A DNA stretch of 11,598 nt from Calditrichota bacterium (GTDB lineage: Bacteria > Calditrichota > Calditrichia > RBG-13-44-9), in NCBI GenBank assembly GCA_016934605.1, contig JAFGSO010000350.1:1-11598 (forward strand), given 5' to 3'. Made by a program: the position numbers and the translations under genes. The notes beneath the pieces were generated by a model. That model saw only the letters and a list, made by a program, of their open reading frames with translations, made no database searches and was not told the origin of the DNA. Below, piece after piece: positions 6,925 to 11,598 of the stretch. Positions within the stretch are counted from its first letter, which is position 1, and each line of letters opens with the position of its first letter.

Positions 6925-9012
6925 CTAAAAAATGAAACTCTTCTTTTTCTTGTTTTGAGAGGGTCCCCTGTGTTTCGGGCACATTCCAGTAGGATGATAT
7001 TTGACATTGAATACTTCATTCAATATTTTCGGGCAGTAATTGGTAGCCAGGTCTCCGGTTTCCTCACATACCTGCAGAGAAATGACATCCGTGGGTTGTT
7101 GAAAAGACTCCTCCGGAATATTTATGGAATCATAGACACGATTTATAAATTCTGCCCAGATAGGCAATGCTGCAATCGCACCGGATTCTCCCCGCCCAAG
7201 AGACAGCTGTGGATCATCGAATCCCACCCAGACTCCGGCGGTGAGTGCAGGCGTATATCCGATAAACCACGCATCGGTAAAATCGTTCGTTGTTCCCGTC
7301 TTGCCTGCGGCAGGTTTTGTAAATCCATATTTCCAGCGGAGGCTGCCCCCCGTCCCCTGATTTACAACAGACTCCAGCAGGTTTGTCATAATATACGCAG
7401 TCGCCTTGCTCAAAATTTCACTACGCTTTGTTGGCATCTGAAAAATAACATTGCCAAAACGATCTTCAATCCGCGAAATCGCAAACGGCTCAACCCGGAC
7501 TCCCTGGTTGGCAAAAATTCCGAAGGCCGACACCAGTTCAAGCGGAATAACCTCTGAACTCCCCAGTGCCAGTGTGGGAAACGGGCGGAGTGGAGTATTG
7601 ATACCCATTTTATGGGCATAATCAACCACGGTGGCCGGGGTAATTTCCTGAATAAGCCGAACCGCCACCAGATTGATTGAGTTATACACAGCTTCACGGA
7701 GAGTGGTTAATCCCCCAAATGTTTTGGTGTAATTTTCGGGATCCCAGCGGCTCCCGTCAGGATTAATGATTACCACCGGCTGATTCAGAAACTTGTCAAC
7801 AGTGGTGTAACCGTTGTCAATAGCTGCCGTATACAGAAACGGTTTAAATGCAGATCCCGGCTGACGCCTGGCCTGAACAGCCCGGTTAAATTTTGATTCC
7901 GTGAAATCACGGCCTCCCACCATTGCCATGATGTGTCCGTTCTCCTGATTGATGACTGCGAAAGCAATCTGTACTTTCGATTTCTCGGCAAAAACAGAAT
8001 CCGTCATATTCAGTTTCTTTCGTAACGGCTCCAATTTTTTTTCAGCTCTTGCCTGCAATTCCGGCAGATGCAGGTAAACAGCGGAATCGACCGCCGCCTG
8101 AACCTTTGAATTCAGCGTTGTATAAACATTCAGTCCATCTTCATAAATATCGACTCTCAGTGAATCTCCGATAACCTGAAGTTGTTGCCTCACGTATTCC
8201 GTGAAATATGGAGCCACTTTACTCTGCAGCTCGAATTCATCGATTTCAATCGGCAATTGACTCAGACTGTCATATTCCGCCTGCGTCAGTTCGCCCCTTA
8301 CCACCATATTCCGCATCACCAGATTTCTCCTGGCTGATGCTCTTTCCGGATGATTAATGGGAGAATAATATGCCGGCGATTTTAAAACCGGTATGAGTGC
8401 AGCGCTTTCTTCAATGGTCAGCTCCGAGGCATCCTTGCCAAAATATTTTTTGGCTGCAGCCTGTATACCGTATACTCCATGCCCAAAATAGGTCTGATTC
8501 AAATACATTTCCAGAATTTCAGTCTTGGAATATGTTCTTTCAATCTGAATAGCGGTAATAATTTCCCTCAGTTTCCGGTTCATTGTCTTATGAAAACCGA
8601 AATAAAGATTTCTGGCCAGTTGCATGGTAATGGTACTGAATCCCTGACGAAAACTCAGAGACATGAGATCGACCAGTATCACCTTGGGAATGCGCTTGAC
8701 ATCTATGCCCCAGTGACGGTAAAACCGATGGTCTTCAGTGTAAAGAAGAGCATCAATGGTATGCTGAGGTATTCGCTCGATTGGTACATATACTCTGTTG
8801 TATTTAAAGAGTTCGTGAATAAGTTCTCCGTCCTCGGAGTAAACCCGAGTCACCAGGGCGGGATCAATATTTTCCAGCTCGGTCAATGAAGGCAAACCAC
8901 TCAACAGATAAATAAACCAGCCAAGAATTATTACGGTAATGCCGCCAATAATAATTGCTTTCTTCCGTTCTTTAATCTGTGACCATAAAGAGCTTTTCTG
9001 GAGACGATTCAC
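6925..9012 (-). CDS. Class A penicillin-binding protein (PBP1A family)
   Basis: A bifunctional peptidoglycan synthase anchored in the inner membrane that polymerises glycan strands from lipid II and cross-links peptides. The 695 residues show a short basic cytosolic tail, one membrane segment (about 19-38), a GT51 glycosyltransferase domain with EDHRFYRHWG (catalytic Glu93), GFSTITMQLARN (124-135) and RKLRE (Glu150), then a transpeptidase domain with SAFK (Ser387, Lys390), SIN (445-447) and KTGT (571-574). A C-terminal segment carries Cys649, Cys660 and Cys678, and the protein ends in a Lys-rich tail. Phe125 takes the place of the usual Gly/Ala in the STIT motif, likely a lineage trait. The start is GTG with AGGAAA about 12 bases upstream. 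It is first of the PBP-rsgA-waaA run and divergent from the TPR gene. Confidence 0.96.
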   Translation of the reverse strand: MNRLQKSSLWSQIKERKKAIIIGGITVIILGWFIYLLSGLPSLTELENIDPALVTRVYSEDGELIHELFKYNRVYVPIERIPQHTIDALLYTEDHRFYRHWGIDVKRIPKVILVDLMSLSFRQGFSTITMQLARNLYFGFHKTMNRKLREIITAIQIERTYSKTEILEMYLNQTYFGHGVYGIQAAAKKYFGKDASELTIEESAALIPVLKSPAYYSPINHPERASARRNLVMRNMVVRGELTQAEYDSLSQLPIEIDEFELQSKVAPYFTEYVRQQLQVIGDSLRVDIYEDGLNVYTTLNSKVQAAVDSAVYLHLPELQARAEKKLEPLRKKLNMTDSVFAEKSKVQIAFAVINQENGHIMAMVGGRDFTESKFNRAVQARRQPGSAFKPFLYTAAIDNGYTTVDKFLNQPVVIINPDGSRWDPENYTKTFGGLTTLREAVYNSINLVAVRLIQEITPATVVDYAHKMGINTPLRPFPTLALGSSEVIPLELVSAFGIFANQGVRVEPFAISRIEDRFGNVIFQMPTKRSEILSKATAYIMTNLLESVVNQGTGGSLRWKYGFTKPAAGKTGTTNDFTDAWFIGYTPALTAGVWVGFDDPQLSLGRGESGAIAALPIWAEFINRVYDSINIPEESFQQPTDVISLQVCEETGDLATNYCPKILNEVFNVKYHPTGMCPKHRGPSQNKKKKSFIF

Positions 9013-9055
9013 TGTAATGTGTATTTCCTGTTTTGGTTAAAAAAAATTATGGAAT

Positions 9056-9086
9056 ATTATACTTCCTTAAAACGGGAACTTGTTCC
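9056..9086 (-). promoter_or_regulatory. PBP promoter: consensus -10 with a palindrome at the -35 position
   Basis: On the minus strand a perfect TATAAT occupies 9061-9056. With a 17-base spacer the -35 would fall at 9084-9079, where no TTGACA-like hexamer exists; instead there is the inverted repeat GGAAC-TT-GTTCC (9075-9086). A good -10, a missing -35 and a palindrome at that point fit a promoter controlled by a dimeric DNA-binding protein. The predicted leader to the GTG is about 37 bases. Confidence 0.45.
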
Positions 9087-9125
9087 ATCATAAAAAATAC
9101 AATTAATGCAGTTGAAATTAGAGGG

Positions 9126-9192
9126 TACCATCATCGAATGCAAGCTGTTTTTCCTTAACAAAACAGTCTTATTTCAGGATGGTATTCATCCT
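9126..9192 (+). promoter_or_regulatory. Nested and competing inverted repeats upstream of the TPR lipoprotein gene
   Basis: An inner stem pairs AAGCTGTTTT (9142-9151) with AAAACAG plus CTT (9160-9170, one bulged T). An outer stem pairs TACCATC (9126-9132) with GATGGTA (9178-9184). The right arm of the outer stem is also part of a different hairpin, AGGATG-GTATT-CATCCT (9176-9192), so the two cannot form together. The block ends about 48 bases before the TPR ATG. If transcribed it could be a leader switch; otherwise it may be an operator cluster. Confidence 0.35.
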
Positions 9193-9239
9193 AAATAAAA
9201 ATTATATTGTATTTTTATTTTTACGGAAATGATAAAAGC

Positions 9240-10922
9240 ATGAATTCACTGAAAATATTTGCGGGAATCATACTCCTGGCTACAATGCTTGGCTGTGCAT
9301 CGGGAAGTCGAATAAAATCTCCACAGACCGACATGCAGGATCCCCTGGATTCTAAAGCCTACCAGCATTATTTCAACGGAGCACTGCTGGACTTCCAGGA
9401 TCGTTATGAACAGGCGCTGATTGAATACTACCAGGCTCTTTTATATGATTCCTCCTCTGCCCAGATCCATAAGGCTATCGCCCGTAATCTGATGCGTCTT
9501 CAATATTATGAAAGTGCCACTAAGTATCTTGAAAGATCCCTGAGTCTGGATCCGGAAAATCGCGAGACCCTGAATTATCTGGCGGAAGCGCACTATAATC
9601 TTAAGAACTATACTTCAGCCATCGATTATTATAACCGGCTCCTGGAAATTGATCCCTATAACACCACTGTCCAGAACAATCTGATTTATCTCTATTCCCA
9701 GCTGAAAATGGATGCAAAACTTCTGAATTTCTATAAAAGGATGATGACCTATTATCCGGACGATTCGAAATTCGCCATTCAATACGCTCTTGCCAATCTG
9801 AAACAAAAAAACACTCTGGAAGCAGAGCGGATCCTGGAAGAAGTAGTGGCACGGGATTCCAGTGAAATAGAAGCACTGCTCGTTCTGGCCAATCTTTATG
9901 AAGTGAAGAAAGATACAGCCGGCGCCATTCGCATCTATGAAAAAATGTTAACCCTGGATTCAACCAACGATGAGGTGCTCAGCCGGGTATACCGTCTGTA
10001 TCGTTCGTCTGAGCAATGGGATAAACTGATAAACCTTTTCACTTTTATTCTCTCAGAAAATCCTGATAATTCTCAGGTACGGCTAATGCTGGCAGAAAGT
10101 TATTTTTTCAAGGAAGATCTTGATAGTGCAGCAGATGTGGTAAAGCCGGTAGTTGATGATTCCTTATACCGAACGCCGGCTCTTGAATTACTGGGCCGAA
10201 TTGCCTTTGAAAAAGAAGATTTTAATGAAGCCGAAAAACATTTCACTACACTCACTGAGGAAAATCCGAATAATCGATTTGGCTGGCTTTTTCTGACCGT
10301 GATTTACAACCGGCAGCAGAAATTTAATCGGAGCGTCCGTGTCCTGGAACAGGCCCTCTCTGTTCATCCGGATGATACGGATCTGCTTTCCATGTATGGA
10401 TCGGTTCTCAGTCAGTTGGGACGGGATGAAGAGGCGCTGAAACCTTTAAAGAAAGCTGTTAAAAAAGACAGCAGTGACATCAATACGCTCTCTTCTCTGG
10501 CCGCAGTATATGATAAAATGAAGATGTATGGGAAATCCGATTCGCTTTATGCCATTGCACTGAAAAATGATCCGGAAAATGCTCTTATACTGAATAATTA
10601 CAGTTATTCCCTGGCGCAGCAGGGTCTCCAGCTTGAAAAAGCCTTGCAGATGGTTAATCGGGCTCTGGAACTAGATCCGGAAAATGGTGCGTACCTGGAT
10701 ACAAAAGGTTGGATCTATTATAAGATGGGAAATTACCGGGAATCCCTGGAATTTATTCAAAAAGCGCTGGATTCGCGGGAAGAAAGTGCAGAGGTCCTGG
10801 AACACATGGGTGATGTATATTTCAAGCTGAACAATACCGAAATGGCAAAAAAATACTGGAAACAGGCCCTTGAAAAAGATCCAAACAATGAGGAGCTGGC
10901 CCGGAAAATTCAGAACTTATGA
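9240..10922 (+). CDS. Tetratricopeptide-repeat lipoprotein
   Basis: A 560-residue TPR protein with a lipoprotein signal peptide: charged MNSLK start, hydrophobic stretch, and lipobox MLGC with the lipidated Cys at residue 19. From about residue 38 to 552 there are roughly 15 tandem 34-residue TPR units, recognisable by repeated A/Y and DP(E/D)N junctions (for example LDPENRETLNYLAEAHY near 103-119). TPR arrays are protein-binding scaffolds; this one should sit on the periplasmic side of a membrane, probably the outer membrane. The open frame runs 33 bases further upstream to a TTG, but the ATG at 9240 gives the clean signal peptide and has GGAA about 12 bases upstream. Its stop overlaps the next lipoprotein start (ATGA). 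The pairing resembles Pseudomonas lbcA next to lolB; that functional link is inference. Confidence 0.9.
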   Translation: MNSLKIFAGIILLATMLGCASGSRIKSPQTDMQDPLDSKAYQHYFNGALLDFQDRYEQALIEYYQALLYDSSSAQIHKAIARNLMRLQYYESATKYLERSLSLDPENRETLNYLAEAHYNLKNYTSAIDYYNRLLEIDPYNTTVQNNLIYLYSQLKMDAKLLNFYKRMMTYYPDDSKFAIQYALANLKQKNTLEAERILEEVVARDSSEIEALLVLANLYEVKKDTAGAIRIYEKMLTLDSTNDEVLSRVYRLYRSSEQWDKLINLFTFILSENPDNSQVRLMLAESYFFKEDLDSAADVVKPVVDDSLYRTPALELLGRIAFEKEDFNEAEKHFTTLTEENPNNRFGWLFLTVIYNRQQKFNRSVRVLEQALSVHPDDTDLLSMYGSVLSQLGRDEEALKPLKKAVKKDSSDINTLSSLAAVYDKMKMYGKSDSLYAIALKNDPENALILNNYSYSLAQQGLQLEKALQMVNRALELDPENGAYLDTKGWIYYKMGNYRESLEFIQKALDSREESAEVLEHMGDVYFKLNNTEMAKKYWKQALEKDPNNEELARKIQNL

Positions 10923-11598
10923 GATGTAACACTATCAGATTCTCCGCCATACTTCTAATAATGGTTTTAGGGTGTAGTTCCACCGCTCTCCGGCAAAAAC
11001 CGTCTTTCGTGGAAGCCTCACTGGAGCAGTGGCCGGAATACTATAGTAAAAATCGTGACAACATCCTGACAATGAAAAGCGAAGCCGTGATTACCCTGGA
11101 ATCGCCTGCCATCGCCGGAAATTTCACGGCAGAGATGCTTTATGGAGCACCGGATACGCTCTTTTTAAAAGCCGAGGGTCCGCTGGGAATCGATCTGGGA
11201 AAAACATTTATTGGAAGAAAACGATTTATCCTTTACAACCAGTTTAATAATACTTTTTTCTCCGGCTCCCTGAATGATAAATATTACAGCACCTTTCTGG
11301 AAACAGATGTAGCACTTAACGACATCAAAGAAACGATAATCGGCTATCCTCCATTGCCTGGCAATATAAGGCTGATTGATGAAAAACACGGAATTTTCAT
11401 GACAGGAACAGACGTCGGGAAAAAGCGATATGTGGTCAATACAAAAAACTGGCAGCTGGAATCGATAGAAATCTTTAAAAACGATAGAATGGTTATCAAG
11501 CAGGAATTTGAAAGGTACACATCGGAGCAGGGAATTCCTATTCCCCGGCTGATCCGTATTATACTGCCACATAAAAAGGAAATGGTTGCAATTTATCA
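10919..11598 (+). CDS. LolB/LolA-like (DUF4292-type) outer-membrane lipoprotein, C-terminus cut by window edge
   Basis: The ATG overlaps the TPR gene stop (ATGA), indicating translational coupling. The 226 visible residues start with a lipoprotein signal (MRCNTIRFSAILL, lipobox VLGC, Cys19). The mature part is predominantly beta: TMKSEAVITLESP, an amphipathic NFTAEMLYGAPDTLFLKAEG strand pair, then GIDLGKTFIG, KRFILYNQFNNTFFSG, and later KKRYVVN and WQLESIEIF strands. This succession of strands is typical of the LolA/LolB half-barrel fold and of DUF4292 lipoproteins found in Bacteroidota relatives. A role in receiving lipoproteins at the outer membrane is plausible but unproven. The frame is open to the window end. 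Confidence 0.82.
   Translation, partial: MRCNTIRFSAILLIMVLGCSSTALRQKPSFVEASLEQWPEYYSKNRDNILTMKSEAVITLESPAIAGNFTAEMLYGAPDTLFLKAEGPLGIDLGKTFIGRKRFILYNQFNNTFFSGSLNDKYYSTFLETDVALNDIKETIIGYPPLPGNIRLIDEKHGIFMTGTDVGKKRYVVNTKNWQLESIEIFKNDRMVIKQEFERYTSEQGIPIPRLIRIILPHKKEMVAIY

Noticed and set aside
6865..7557. 230-codon plus-strand open frame antisense to the PBP C-terminal part
   Set aside because: Composition is Cys/Arg-rich without any domain; the minus-strand PBP carries intact catalytic motifs over the same bases, so this is a shadow frame.
8479..8889. 136-codon plus-strand open frame antisense to the glycosyltransferase domain
   Set aside because: Overlaps conserved GT51 motifs on the other strand and shows no family pattern.
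9207..9239. Upstream TTG start for the TPR lipoprotein
   Set aside because: It would put 11 residues (Tyr/Phe-rich, then charged) before a complete signal peptide that begins at the ATG at 9240.
11165..11572. 135-codon minus-strand open frame opposite the LolB-like gene
   Set aside because: The plus-strand frame has a signal peptide, a coupled start and a plausible beta fold; the antisense frame has none of these.
1..11598. CRISPR arrays, tRNA/rRNA genes, insertion sequences, toxin-antitoxin or phage defence genes
   Set aside because: No regularly spaced repeats, cloverleaf, transposase motifs or defence-like proteins were seen on either strand.

Overview
This window looks like chromosomal housekeeping DNA from a Gram-negative-type (diderm) bacterium of moderate GC. 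Lipopolysaccharide core synthesis (Kdo transferase WaaA), two lipoproteins with clear lipoboxes, a class A penicillin-binding protein and the style of several sequences (the WaaA and PBP1A motif variants, and a LolB/DUF4292-like lipoprotein after a long TPR lipoprotein) suggest the Fibrobacterota-Chlorobiota-Bacteroidota side of the tree, for example Calditrichota or Marinimicrobia-like lineages. That placement is inference from motif style and no marker gene here settles it. I see no mobile element, CRISPR array, rRNA or tRNA.

Layout. (1) Positions 1-895, minus strand: the ferrous iron uptake pair feoA-feoB, joined by an ATGA stop/start overlap; feoB is cut by the window edge inside its cytosolic part, just after the G domain. 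A sigma70-like promoter with a Fur-like half-matched box lies about 105-160 bases upstream of feoA. (2) Positions 896-1757: about 860 bases with no convincing protein gene but many small inverted repeats, an orphan plus-strand intrinsic terminator, and a CCACAGAG-type repeat. (3) Positions 1758-4526, plus strand: uvrA, the DNA damage-recognition ATPase of nucleotide excision repair. (4) Positions 4523-9012, minus strand, in transcription order: a class A PBP (peptidoglycan polymerase), rsgA (ribosome maturation GTPase) and waaA, spaced like an operon. waaA converges on uvrA so tightly that both use the same TTAA as stop codon. (5) Positions 9013-9239: a divergent promoter region with a consensus -10 for the PBP, a palindrome where its -35 should be, and nested inverted repeats towards the TPR gene. 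(6) Positions 9240-11598, plus strand: a 560-residue TPR lipoprotein overlapping (ATGA) a LolB/LolA-like lipoprotein that runs off the window.

How the genes fit together. Sections 4-6 form an envelope-building neighbourhood: peptidoglycan synthesis, LPS inner core attachment, and a TPR lipoprotein/LolB-like lipoprotein pair. The pair recalls the Pseudomonas lbcA-lolB arrangement, where a TPR outer-membrane lipoprotein scaffolds a protease controlling cell-wall hydrolases. I find no clearly new enzyme system. The parts most worth a second look are the structured 860-base gap, the regulatory palindromes at the uvrA and PBP promoters, and the TPR/LolB-like pair beside a PBP gene.
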